Assembly: GCA_013423385.1 (NCBI GenBank)
Contig: BLZA01000028.1
Location: 186,001-250,000, forward strand
DNA from: Naganishia liquefaciens
Taxonomy: Eukaryota > Basidiomycota > Tremellomycetes > Filobasidiales > Filobasidiaceae
Length of the DNA: 64,000 bases
Reading direction: 5' to 3'
Position 1 is the stretch's first letter, and each line of letters opens with the position of its first letter. Shown piece after piece: positions 46,037-56,899 of the stretch. Below the pieces are notes generated by a model. The model ran no database searches and was not told the DNA's origin. It was given only the letters and a program-made list of their open reading frames with translations. Both the position numbers and the translations under genes were made by a program.

Positions 46037-47521
46037 GTACGTCCCTGGTCCCCCGCTTGGCGACGGTGAGGTTCCTCAGCTGGTTCTTCCATCAGCGGTC
46101 CAGCGCTGACACTTGGAACCGTTCGGTCCCCTGATTCACTCTGAGCCGATAAGCGGAGCGAAAGCCAAGTCGCCGTTGACCATCAACAGCATTTTCTTCA
46201 TCCTGAATCGACTAGACTTCCAGTGCCCGCCTCGGGGTGTTTGCAGAGAGAGCAGAAGGCCCATGTGTGGTCTACTGTTGGCAGAGCGAGACGGGAATGC
46301 CTAGATTATCACTGATGATGACCCTTGCCCTGGCTAGAATACCACGACCGATACCAGTCGACAGTCGCCCATGAAGGCAATGCAAGGCACAACCAGGGCA
46401 CCAGTAGTACACCGGGCTCGAGCTGCTCCAACCCCCTTGTATGAGTAACCCCCATACGCCCGAATCGTCCCTAGAATACTTGTGTCCATGCAGTGATATG
46501 GTTACAGAGGTCCCCCAGGTCGCAAGTCAGGTCCCAAATCTCGGACCCAGATTGCTGAAAATCGTCCTTCAAGGAGTGAAGTCCATTTTTTGGTTATTCG
46601 GCTTGCTCAGCCAGCGGCCGGTCAGTTCCCGTTGTACACCACATGCGTTTGAGAAGCTGCTCGATTACCTTTCACATAGCTTTCGCATGATGTTTACAGC
46701 GAGCGGGAAGAGCCGTCATTAGGCCCGCAGTCACTTTTCTCGGCAGGTATTTTTAATTGCTGTATATCATTGCTTCAGCTATTCCACGGCCTCAGTAGTG
46801 CAGCTCTGAAACATGATACTGCTTGTTTCTTGGTCTTGGTGTTCTTTCAGGGCAAGCAAAGGGAAGCGCTAGGGAGGCACCCTGACCGACAAGCTGCCCA
46901 CAAAAGCTCCCAGAAGTCCATAGTCCAGCTCAACCAGCTGTTGTTGTGCCGCTACTACTTAGCCCAACTCTGGAGATCATAAAGCCTGCTCGATCGAGAT
47001 TAGAGTCTTACGAAAAGCTCCTTGTCTGTTCAGCTGACATGCCTGTGGGCCACTCTGGACGAGCCCAGCTACGGGCCGTGAATATGAGTCAGCGACATCG
47101 ACGTGAGCAGCTACACAGGCCTGGATGAAGTACAGCTATTTCTAGGCTGACTTTTCACACTCAAAGTGCCGAACTCCTGATTTGCAGCCTAAACGTCTGC
47201 GCGAGGTTCCCGGACTGCTTCTCGGTTGATTCGATTGTTTCCAATAAAAAGCCCTCCTCAGGCAGAAGCTCCACGGCAAACAAGCTGAAGCGTGGAGAGA
47301 ACAAGCGAATCTCATGTTTTCGGACCTGTTTCGTAGCTTAATCTCAGACATCGAAAAGCGAGGGCGTGCGGAGCTGAGTGCGGAGGCCGAAGATAATCGG
47401 GCGCTTGAGCACGGCTTTCCACCTGTGAATGGTTGCGTCAGTGACTGCGTTTGCCGCATTCGCCCTGCCTGGAATCCGCTATTTGCCTCCAGAACAGCTA
47501 TTAGCAGAGATCGACCGCGTG

Positions 47522-47527
47522 TATATA
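47522..47527 (+). promoter_or_regulatory. TATA box of secreted peptide 1
   Basis: TATATA, 121 bp before the ATG at 47643. A C/T- and A-rich leader follows, as in strongly expressed fungal genes. Confidence 0.55.
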
Positions 47528-47642
47528 GTTACATGGATGCAGCGTGTAATCTAGTGCCCGTCGCTGTCCTTCAACCATCTAGCGCATCTCGCAACCGCTT
47601 TCTTACAACCTAAACCGACCAATCAACACCTCATCTGTCACA

Positions 47643-47844
47643 ATGCAGTTCTCTACCTTCTTCGTCGCTGTCGTCGCCATGGCCGCCGCTGCCTTGGCCG
47701 CCCCCGTCCCAGAGGCCGCTGTGACCGCCGCTTGCGGATTCAACCGAAACTCGTGTAAGTAGACACTACGATTCGACACAACTTTCTGACACTGACAAAA
47801 TGTCTTCCACAGGCTCGTGGAAGAAGGATGAGGGATCTGCTTAA
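47643..47844 (+). CDS. Small secreted cysteine peptide 1 (47 residues)
   Basis: Two exons (47643-47754 and 47813-47844) around a 58-nt GTAAGT..CACAG intron. The first 19-20 residues are a clear signal peptide: M-Q-F-S-T-F-F, then a hydrophobic Val/Ala stretch with A-L-A before A-P-V-P. The mature part is about 27 residues with two cysteines in C-G-F-N-R-N-S-C, followed by S-W-K-K-D-E-G-S-A. The intron splits the codon of the second cysteine (T | GC). There is no CaaX box, so it is not a basidiomycete lipopeptide pheromone. Its sister at 58825-59051 has the same core, intron site and TATA spacing. Function unknown: an effector, signal or antimicrobial peptide are all possible. Too short for most gene finders. 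Confidence 0.72.
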
Positions 47845-48506
47845 GCATTCTTACAACCATCAAGAATAGACAGATTCTCCGGTACGTCCCACTCGGTCCT
47901 TGATTTTGCGTGGTTGTTGATCTTTCCATACGATAGTTGTGCTAAGTTTATTTCGCTTCTTGTGATTTCAGTGATGACTTCGTCGATGATGATCCGTGTA
48001 ATATGTAGAAGATTATCTCGACCATGACACATCTGCTTGTATTCGATTCGGAGCACATTAGATCGGCTCTATGTCCTGCTCTGCTTTTTGCCAGGGTGCT
48101 CCAAGGCTTATCCGCTCCGTCTCTGCCTTCGTGTCTGGCTACTGATTGCTGTTGACTCACGGGGGGAATTCTTGACATCAAGCCTGTGCACCGGACCCTA
48201 CTCAACCCTTTTGTTGGTGGGAAAAGGACGACGCTCTTGACCAAAATAACGAGAATCGAAGACCTGACGGAGATTGCCCGTTGAATAGAGTCACGTGCGG
48301 AGCAATTCGGTTACCGTGGTAGCAGCTGTCGTAGCCGTCGATTCATCTGGGAGATCGATAGAGAGTTTGAGCTTCTTGGTCCTTTGCAAGGCTTCTCATC
48401 ACAGGATTCAAACGAAAGACGTAATATCGTACAGGATACGCAGCGCATGGCTCATACGTAACAGTATTGCGTACACGTCGACCTTCGGCTCGACAAACAA
48501 GCAGAC
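47845..48506. other. Gap between secreted peptide 1 and TRAPPC2L
   Basis: About 660 bp. It should hold the 3' UTR of the peptide gene and the TRAPPC2L promoter. A TCACGTG word lies near 48291-48297, about 210 bp upstream of the TRAPPC2L ATG. Confidence 0.4.
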
Positions 48507-49199
48507 ATGGCTGCCGTAACGCGTGTCATTCCCTTGCACTTGGTGACGTTTGCGATCTTGTCGCCACTCAACACGCCACTCTACATTCATTCGTATACTG
48601 GCAAGGAGGATGAATTCAGATACATTCAGATCGCTCATTCGGCACTGGATATGGTTGAGGAAAAAGGTGAGGGATTCGCCAATTTCGCAGTGGCTGGAAG
48701 TTTAAAGGATTGCCCTCAATGCGAAATCTAGAATCTACCGTAGATGGCAGAGGGCTTGAGAGCTACCTCGGACTGCTGTGTGTGATGGATGATCTGGCAG
48801 TGTAAGTTGGAGTCCCGTCATCACAGAAATCGCTGCAGCTGAACAAATGATATGATATGTGCCACCAGTTACGGGTACAGGACGCCTTCCAGAGTTCGAA
48901 TCATCGTCAGTATCGCATTAATGGACGGAGTCATCAAAGACAGTGATGTTGTGACAGTAAGTGGCTGGTTCCCCGACCTGTGCCAGCGAAAACATGGTTG
49001 GCCTGATACTTGCAGTAGATATGCCGGGCCATACATCAGCTCTACATCAAAGCGTCCTCAAACCCTTTCACGATGCTACGATCATCGACTCTTAGGAAAG
49101 ATCACTATGAGCTGCTTTCGAGCCCTTTGACGAATAACCAAGTCATCAGAACCGGAGCGCAAGCTTTGGGTCGTTTGCTGGACGGCCACCGGGTCTAAT
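48507..49199 (+). CDS. TRAPP complex subunit TRAPPC2L (Tca17-like)
   Basis: TRAPPC2L is a longin-fold subunit of the TRAPP complexes that activate Rab1/Rab11-type GTPases at the Golgi. Exon 1 reads F-A-I-L-S-P-L-N-T-P-L-Y-I-H-S-Y, I-Q-I-A-H-S-A-L-D-M-V-E-E-K (human: N-Y-P-L-Y-I-R-S ... M-V-H-T-S-L-D-V-V-D-E-K). Exon 2 reads Y-L-G-L-L-C-V-M-D-D-L-A-V. Exon 3 reads Y-G-Y-R-T-P-S-R-V-R-I-I-V (human: Y-L-G-L-L-Y-P-T-E-D-Y-K-V-Y-G-Y-V-T-N). The last exon reads I-C-R-A-I-H-Q-L-Y-I-K-A-S-S-N-P-F, matching M-F-R-K-L-H-N-S-Y ... C-N-P-F. The last 35 residues match less well, and the acceptor choice (CAG or the TAG 3 nt on) sets the frame. The gene is hidden because no exon exceeds 160 nt or so. Confidence 0.82.
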
Positions 49200-49569
49200 T
49201 TTTACGCCTTTTCCGGTCCTCGTCTAATGACGACGCTCTATGCGCTCTCCATCGCCCGAGTGTCTGTTGAGGATCGAAAATCGAGCGAATCCCGCCTGAT
49301 GGTTTCGGGTTCCGCTTAGCATGCGAGGCAGCGGAACAGTTCCGGAAGGCGGAGCGCGATAGCCCTATTATTGACGCACTTTACCAAAGTTGCGATGGAT
49401 CTTGCGACAGATACGGGGCAGACATAGCGTTGCACTGTTAGCAGCCTTAATGGTAGAGAAAGGTCGCCTCGATTCGCACGCCAAGATGTTTGCACACCAG
49501 AATGTGACCGTCGTTTTCGGCCGCCATAGTGCTGCGCAATGTATCGATAATACAATACAATCCGTTACA
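49200..49569. other. Convergent gap, TRAPPC2L / CHY zinc-finger gene
   Basis: 370 bp with two 3' ends. Nothing else seen. Confidence 0.4.
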
Positions 49570-50417
49570 TCATAGAGCTTGTGGACGGGTGTCGAGCTTG
49601 TGACTGACGTCTTGCTGTACGTATAGCGATCGTGAGGCATCAACCTTTATACGATCGTCCTTGATCATCCTTTGAGTAGGGCGACTGGGTTAGACGGAAA
49701 AGTGTCGCAAAATACGGGTACATACCTTGAATCTATTCTCGCATCCTCGCCTTCTACTCCAAGCATTGCCTTCGGTGTCTTCGCCTCGATGACCTACGAG
49801 CCGTCGAAATGTGAGTGTTCCTCAGACTTCTGTGGACACATCGACTCTGCTCACGTAGTGATTATCGCAATGCGGACAATATTCGTCCGACTCTTCGTAC
49901 TGAGTCATATCTTTCCTAAAAGCTCTCCTGCATTTCTTGCAGATGAAATGCATGTCGTTTGTCTTTCTGAGATTGTGTTCTTCCTTCTCAGCATGACACT
50001 CGGGACACTAAGAAAGCGAGTATCAGATGCAGCGTAGACCTCACTTCGCGGCAGGCAATATACTTACATCGAACCATTTCTGACAGCACGGTGCCCGAAT
50101 CGAAACTTGCGCGTTCAAGACGTGTTTACTTTCTAGTTGTCAGGAAGCCTTTCGGGCTCTAGCACAGGCGAAGCGATACTGACCACATGGTGATGGCGTT
50201 GTTGCCGAAGGGAAGGACCTGACTCGGACACCTGACAACCGGCAACGATCTTGCAACTTCAGACCCTCAATGAATACGCGAGGTTGAGTCGGAGGGGTGG
50301 CAGCAACCGGAGCTCCACCTGTTTGAGACGAGGGTCTGTCGGCGAATGATGCTGTTGCAACGCTTCGAAGACCCCTTGTAAGTGTACATCATCGATATTA
50401 TCTCGAGGTAAGTCCAT
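49570..50417 (-). CDS. CHY-type zinc-finger protein
   Basis: Built from short exons that match a fungal CHY zinc-finger family. The start M-D-L-P-R-D-N-I-D-D is followed by C-P-S-Q-V-L-P-F-G-N-N-A-I-T-M after an intron near 50280. Then V-S-I-R-A-P-C-C-Q-K-W-F-D, C-P-E-C-H-A-E-K-E-E-H-N-L, F-I-C-K-K-C-R-R-A-F-R-K-D and Y-C-P-H-C-D-N-H-Y supply three Cys/His metal-binding clusters. The last exons read V-I-E-A-K-T-P-K-A-M-L-G-V-E-G-E-D-A-R and M-I-K-D-D-R. CHY/RING proteins include ubiquitin ligases and a mitochondrial import helper (Hot13), but no RING is seen here. The role is unknown. The splice site before K-H-V-L-N-A-Q-V appears to use AAG as the acceptor. The gene lies on the minus strand between TRAPPC2L and OPT copy 2. 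Confidence 0.72.
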
Positions 50418-50809
50418 AACTACCAGAGGATGATGAAAGTAAGACTAGAACCGATCGACGGGATGCGCTCATCTCAAGCGCGTTTTGATTCCGGGCTACG
50501 GCACGTTCATTAGCTCGTCTGTTACTGTACTCGGCATGTATATCTAATGCGCAGGTATACCTATACTGGGCATGTAGGTCATAATGGACTTGTTCCTTCT
50601 CAATAGGTTCTCTTCTCGAAACGGCTCTTTTGAATCCCCCGGTCTCGCTCTAGACGCCAAAAATTCCGCATGAAGACGTATGTCGAAACCAGGAGTAAGT
50701 CCTCATACACCTTAGCGTTTTAGTCATACAGTATCATACAACAAATTATTATCGTAACAGATTATGGGTCACAGTGACGAGAATCGACATTTCGGTATCG
50801 TAGGAGACC
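50418..50809. promoter_or_regulatory. Gap between CHY gene start and OPT copy 2 stop
   Basis: About 390 bp on the minus-strand path. It should hold the 3' UTR of OPT copy 2 and the promoter of the CHY gene. No clear TATA box. Confidence 0.35.
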
Positions 50810-53800
50810 CTACCGCCCTGAATTATAAAGAAGCTTCTCTTAACAGATGCAACAACGCTGTAGAGACGCACTTACAGGTATCTGGACCAAAGCCTTCTGC
50901 TGGCGCGTCCAAATAAGAAACCCCATTCCAATCAGCCGCTATAATGGTGTCATGTCAGTTCTTTGGGAGTGACTATTCCCCATTCCAGTGTACACACTAT
51001 TCTGATATATGGTATTACCTGTAGCGAGTACAATTTCTCAGCGTATGCATTTCAAAGCGCCTGACCTGACTTACCGATCCAATTTAGATTCACGTTAGGC
51101 AGACCCAGGGTCAAGAAAATGAATAATCCAGAAACGAGGGTGCCCAAATCCAGCGCCGCGCTGAGAGTATAGTTGTACTGTTCGTGGCGAGGGGTTTAGA
51201 GTCTGGCAATGTCAGGACGTGCGTTCCACCAACCCTTGACCACCATGCGAATGCCCTCCGTCTCACCAAGTACTCTGTGATGAAAATGGACTTCAGCACT
51301 TGACGAACCGTAACAGTAGCATGCTGACTCACGGAAGATGAAGCCAACGAGGAAAAAACCTGAATTAGGGGAAAATTAGCAAATCAAGTCATGGCAAGGA
51401 TGTTCTTTAGCGTTGGCAAGCGTACCCGAATAATTTGAGCCGTTCGCGGGAGGAATTGTCGTCAAAGAATTGAAGATAACAGGCCAGTGCACAGACTTAA
51501 AGATACTGTTGGGGTACTTGCGACTCAGCCACCAGAATGGGAGAGGTAGGAACGCTCCAATCAACATCGCCCAGGTGATAGGATGATACAGCGCGCCGAT
51601 ACCGAAGATGCGCTGAACGCCAATGCCACCCCTGAACGAGGAAGCCAATGGCGTCAGTTAGGGATGTGCCACCAAATTCGCACTGATAAAACTGACCAGA
51701 GCACACCTGAGTTGTACCAGCCCCTCGTAAAGGGGCAAGTAAACGAATCTTTCTGCTCGGGGTGACAGATATCAGGCACAACGTTGAAGACGATATTCTT
51801 GGTAACGATTTGCGTAATACTGCCAGCGAGGACCGCAGCTATTTGCACTGCTCGAGGAATCAGTCAAAAACGCTCGACGCGACAGCCGAATGCAACACAA
51901 ACCAGAAAAGGTGGCTCGCGGTGGAAGCTTCATATAGTGACCGAGTTTCATGTCCTGCGTACAGGTCACCCCAATAAGAAGCGTCTGAATTGAATAGGCT
52001 TTTGACAACTAAGAGGTAGAGCACATCGATGTATGAACAGTCCGTCACAAAACTCATTTTCAACCCTTACCATGTTGACAAGGGAATTGCCAGGAAGCAA
52101 ATAGCCAGGGACCAACTCTGCAATGACATTGATCGCGAGCTAGTTTGACGACCTGACATCAGCAGACTGTATGTCGAGTGAAGGAACCACAAGGCTTACC
52201 GGCTGCGATGCGAGAGCAAAAAGGTATCCTGACGGCAGAAAATAGAATAACGGTATGACTACAGACATGAGGTAGACGTATACCGGATAACCGGTGTGAT
52301 AGACCTGAAAGCGTAAAAATTTGAGAAGCTCGATCTGCGGATTTGACGACAGGGGAACGCACCTCGACGGATAGGACTCCCAGTGACAGTGCGATCACGA
52401 TCAGAACGACAAACCACCTAGGTTGAGCGTATCGAAGCGATTACGATCAGTGAGACCGATATCTAGTGCTCGCGTTTTCCAGGAGCTTACCACAGGGGTA
52501 CAGCAGAATATGAACGCATCAATTTCTCGTGTATGTCTGGTGGCTCTACTTCCTTTCGGCGCACAGCTTTCCAAATATGTTTGCCGTGATAAAGAGCGGT
52601 GTGAACCACGATTGTTGTAGTCAGCGCAAACGCCAATGTGAAAGTAATGAGAAACGTGGATGCCAGGTAGACAGGAGAGTATCCGAAGTAAGCTGTTTCG
52701 TCGAGATGTCCGGGAGTTTTGGGGTCGAGAACCTTCGACAAGTCGTAGGGACTGCCGAAACGATCAATGGGTGTCCCAGTAGAAATCGGCATGTATGCCA
52801 TGTAGAATGTCTAGATGAGGGTGTGAGCCTTTTGACTTCACCCATTAGCAGAAGCTGACTCTTACGTTGGTGTAATATAAAATGGGACACAAGATCCAGT
52901 AAAAGCAAACGAAGCCGAAAAGTGCATTGGCTTGTGCCCACCATGGAACCATCAAAGGAGATCCAGCGTAGATGATCTGTGACCAATCAAAGGTGAAGAG
53001 ACCCATGCCAAGACCGGTGCTAACGCCGAATAGTTGGTTGACGACCCGATTCTCTGCAAACGAAGGCGTCAGCGGCTCAAGGCAAGATGTGATCAGGCAC
53101 AATTTCTCTTACCAGGTTTGATCCAGCAAACCCATGAGAAGTAGGAAAGGGCAGTGAAGATGAATCCTGGTATGGCGCATGATGGCTAGGATGAGCTACC
53201 TGGCGCTGAATTCGCTATTCTCACCCTGCACCTACCGGGCATAAAGTACCAAGCAAAAGCGCCAGAGAAGGCGATCACGAAGAATTTGAATCGCGATATT
53301 TTCCCGGAAGACGCATCCTCCTCGGCATGGAATGTGTTGAGGAAAGTGGTTAAGACAAGATTGTACGGCCAAATCATTGACGCGGGTTTAACCTGAAAAT
53401 GGATGAGGACATTCACGCACTCGTCACGTGGCATGTGCTTTCTGCGTTCAGACATACAAGGAGCGTAGAAGAGAACCCGGCGATTCCTAAGCCCAACAGC
53501 TGTGCGGAAATCACGAAGAGATAGGTGAAGCTGTTTGCATAGAACATTTTGGCATTTCGAAATTGTCACACCCCAGACGAGTTGGCTTACCCTGGATGTA
53601 TAGACAAATCCATGTATTGCCCTGGCACAGTTGCAGCATGCAATACGGGAGATATGAGTAAGGCAGCGTTGGCCATCATAACGATCAGACTATTTTCTTT
53701 GATGTTGAATGGCCCGGGATTCAGATCCAACCGCGCGCCACCTAGACGCCGTGGAAGGTGGTAAACTTTTAAAGGTAAAAGCCAAGCCAGGAATTTTCCT

Positions 53801-55279
53801 AGTGGATAAGCGAACAATCTATCCAGCCAGAAATAAGCGCAGAGGAAACAACCTGACTGCCATTTAGCAACCCACTGAATCGACAGTACCGGAACGAGCA
53901 CTGAAGGACTTCGGAACTGAAAAATCGTGTCTAGAGCCGTAGCCGCAATGGACAAAGTGAGACCGAGTGCCCATACTCTCCATGTCAACGCTATAGATAC
54001 TGCATCAGCTTCTATACGAAAGGGAACGCCAATGCGAAACTTTACCTGGCATTTCGGGATCATCGATATTCGAAACCGAAGCCCGCACTTCCTCGTATGG
54101 GCTGTCCTCTTCTGCCTCCTCCATGTATGCCAGATTCTCCGAATCCTCGCGATCCCATTTGCTGTACATTTTGCCCAACCCATCTCCTTTGGTAGTGATT
54201 CCGTCGGGTATAGTTGTCGCACCTCCGATCTCACTGGGTGTCGCCCATGTGCTTCCGTCTCTGCTGCCCGGAATGGCCTCCAATTCGTCCCCTTGGGACA
54301 CATTGATGTTCCGCATACGTTGACTATGCTTTTGACGACGAAGTCTTTCAGTCTCATCACCGTCATTGGTGTAGGCGGAGAACCCGCCATCTGTATTCGT
54401 TCCGTCAAATGAAGTTGTGGACATAAATGAAGGCTTGTTCGAGAGGTGTGTCTGAGCCGTTGCAGGGACCTTTGATTCATACGCCCCTTGGGCATCCAAT
54501 GTCGAGCGACGGCCATCCAGAGGTACATCTGTGTAATTTGTTGTTCCCGCCGAATGCCGCCGCGCCTCCTGTGCCATGATGGTGGACAACAGAGCCGTAT
54601 TATTCGGGTTCGAAGAGCGCCGCGCAGCCGCCAGGATCGCAGCAGAGTCAGTGACGGGCCGTACCAAAGACTGAGGATGATGTTCCGTGTAGTCCAATGT
54701 TGCCAAAGGTGGCTCCGTGGACCGCTGCAGCAGATTCATAGCGGCAAAGGTTGATGCGCTATCGTTATCGTCCTGTGATGATTCGGATGCTTGTTTTGGC
54801 ATATCCATGATCTTGACTCGAGACAGTCCACCGCGAGTTCGTGGCCTTTGATCCATGCCTTCCGCCGTTCCCGCTAATGTAGCGAATGCCGTGGTAGGTC
54901 TCGAAGAACCAACTATTGTGGGTGAGGCCGGTGTCATATTTGCCAGCGTGTTTCTCGCAGTCAGATCCACAGTCGTCGGTCGCTCGGTATCCGCTTGACT
55001 GCCATTCCGCGGCACAGCAGCCGTTTGCGGTCTGGCGAAAGCAAAGACATCCTCATCTTCTCCAGACTCCCCATATTCTTCTTCCTCGTCGAAATAATCC
55101 TCCTCTTCACCTTCAGGGAAGAAAGTCTGGTCCGGAAGTTCACCAACGGATGAAGTGCTGGTATCAAGTCTTGCTGTTCTGTATCGTCTCGCTGAAGTTC
55201 TTGGCCTTCCGCTGGTTTCTGGTCGACGAATAGCATCATGCGCCGGGTCCGACTGTGAGGTATGTGTGCGATCCGCCAT
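50810..55279 (-). CDS. OPT-family oligopeptide transporter, copy 2
   Basis: Same family and layout as the copy at 40511-44348. The N terminus M-A-D-R-T-H-T-S-Q-S begins a cytosolic region of about 400 residues with an acidic run (F-F-P-E-G-E-E-E-D-Y-F-D-E-E-E-E-Y), then D-E-D-V-F-A-F-A-R-P and D-S-P-Y-E-E-V-R-A-S-V-S-N-I-D-D-P-E-M-P-G. Membrane landmarks: Q-F-R-S-P-S-V, L-D-L-N-P-G-P-F-N-I-K-E, M-I-W-P-Y-N-L-V-L, F-G-V-S-T-G-L-G-M, S-P-L-M-V-P-W-W-A-Q-A-N-A and K-L-G-H-Y-M-K-L-P-P. Short 3' exons add G-N-T-I-Y-Q-N, D-W-N-G-V-S-Y and A-E-G-F-G-P-D-T-W-R, with the stop at 50810. Both copies share exon ends in the C-terminal part. The N-terminal extension is much longer than the OPT signature needs and may serve regulation or trafficking. 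Confidence 0.9.
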
Positions 55280-56611
55280 CTTTCGATGACCGGTAGGTAT
55301 AAAGGTGGGCGAAGAGAGGATAGGAAGGATATATCTGCAATGATAAACCAGTATACATTCGGTGCGAGAGTGTATTTCTGAAACTAGTTACGACTCGATT
55401 AGATCGCTCGAGCAGATGTGGCAAACTTCTGCATTCCCGATGCTCACGTTGGAAGTGCCCTGATCCGTCTGCCCTGGTGTTATGGGCGATTATTGTCTTC
55501 TGGGCTGATTATGGGTGTGATATGCTGGATTAGACGATATGACTATTCCGATATATGGTAGAAGACGCCGCTTGTTTGGGCGACCTTGACGTCCGTTAAG
55601 GACGGCTAGCCCGACAAGGGACAAGCACGATGTCGACTCGAAGGTATCGTGGCCGGGCTGGTATGTGATGGGTGACTTGGAAGACTTGCACGATAGAGCG
55701 CAATCGGTCAACCTCTGATTGAAGCGTCAAGGCGGGATGGAATGCAATCGACCCTATCGCCCGCTTGTCGCTTAAGAGTCGGTATAGAGAATTTCAGCCC
55801 GCGGCAGTTGCCAGTGCTGCGCGGCAGTCTCTGCACTCTGGACGTGGAACGATTGTCGAACGATATTCGTTGCGCTGTCGCAGTTGGTGGTTGACCGAGA
55901 GCGTTCTGAGCCTCTGCAACACGCCTGAAACGAAGTAGGAGGCGAATTCGAAGCGATCTTCGATCAAGAGGATCGTCAGGAAGTGTTATCCCTCCGAACC
56001 GGGGTGTACAGGAAGAAATCCGCTAGAGCCCGTCTATTCAGCTGTTTATGAGCTTGTTTATGCTGTTTATCCCATACAGTTGCTGCGCTAAGGGAAAGTC
56101 GGAAGGATGTGCCGAAAGTGATTCAAATATCTCCCGAACCGACATTTAGCCCCGTTCGTTTGGTCTGACCAATCACAAGCATGGATACACGATGTCGACA
56201 GCTTTGCAAAGCCCTCGCGAATTGCTTGGGAAGGCATTTGGCTTGAAACAATAAAAGTCTCTCGCTTGCTTCCAGATCCTCGCGACAAGTAGCTAGGATA
56301 GCTAGACAAGACCGCCAAGAGCTGTGGAATGTCTCTATTCTCGCGGAACTCGAAGCTGATCTTGAGCTCTTTCCTTTCCTGGGTTGCAGACAGCTTTGCA
56401 CCTTTTATGTTTTGCGAGCGCACTACAAAGCGCTTAACACTCTTTCACGATGTAAGGGCGAGCCTCGATGTCACAGTTGATCTCACTGTCAGTATCACAG
56501 CCAAGTGTTCTTCACGAAGCGAGATTTTGCAGCCTGTTGCCCGTAGCTAGGCTATTGCGGACTGGAATTTGGGTCCTTCGCCTGAGACTGCCAGGCAGAA
56601 TACGGAGGCCG

Positions 56612-56637
56612 GTATACAGCGGTATACAATCGTATAC
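56612..56637. repeat. Three GTATAC palindromes at exact 10-bp spacing
   Basis: GTATAC at 56612-56617, 56622-56627 and 56632-56637: one DNA helical turn apart, so all three would face the same side. Confidence 0.8.
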
Positions 56638-56885
56638 AGTACGAAGGATGTTCCGACAAGTGCTATCTCAGCTGCTATCTTGATGAAGTGATCCGCCAAC
56701 TGATCCGCCATTCCGCAAAAATGCCATAGCGCGCTGTTCTTGTGCTCTAACAGCTCTCCAAAGGACATTCATCAAGCTGCAATTATGCAGCTTGCTGAAC
56801 GATAACGCAGCTTGCTCAAGGCCAAGCTTTTATCTTGCGATCCAGACGTCCGGCTCCTATCATGGCCGATCGTGCCGAAGTGACT

Positions 56886-56899
56886 ACCACCATGGTGGT
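56886..56899. repeat. 14-bp perfect palindrome ACCACCATGGTGGT
   Basis: A perfect inverted repeat in intergenic DNA. It could be a protein-binding site or chance. A 21-codon ATG frame (56863-56928) overlaps it and is not supported as a gene. Confidence 0.7.

Larger units (their letters stand above)
44349..47642. other. 3.3-kb gene-poor region between OPT copy 1 and secreted peptide 1
   Basis: No recognised gene. A few stretches look coding by eye. One is a 45701-45900 frame with T-A-S-W-T-P-Y-V-R-I-I-A-S-L-S-L. Another is the candidate exon listed below. A 93-codon ATG frame lies at 46441-46722. None carries a motif I can name. The last 300 bp are the promoter of peptide 1. Confidence 0.4.

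Noticed and set aside
47314-47613. 99-codon ATG frame upstream of secreted peptide 1
   Set aside because: It overlaps the TATA box and leader of the peptide gene, has no known motif, and ends 30 bp before the peptide ATG.
56088-56423. 111-codon minus-strand frame
   Set aside because: It needs a GTG start, has no motif and no splice context.
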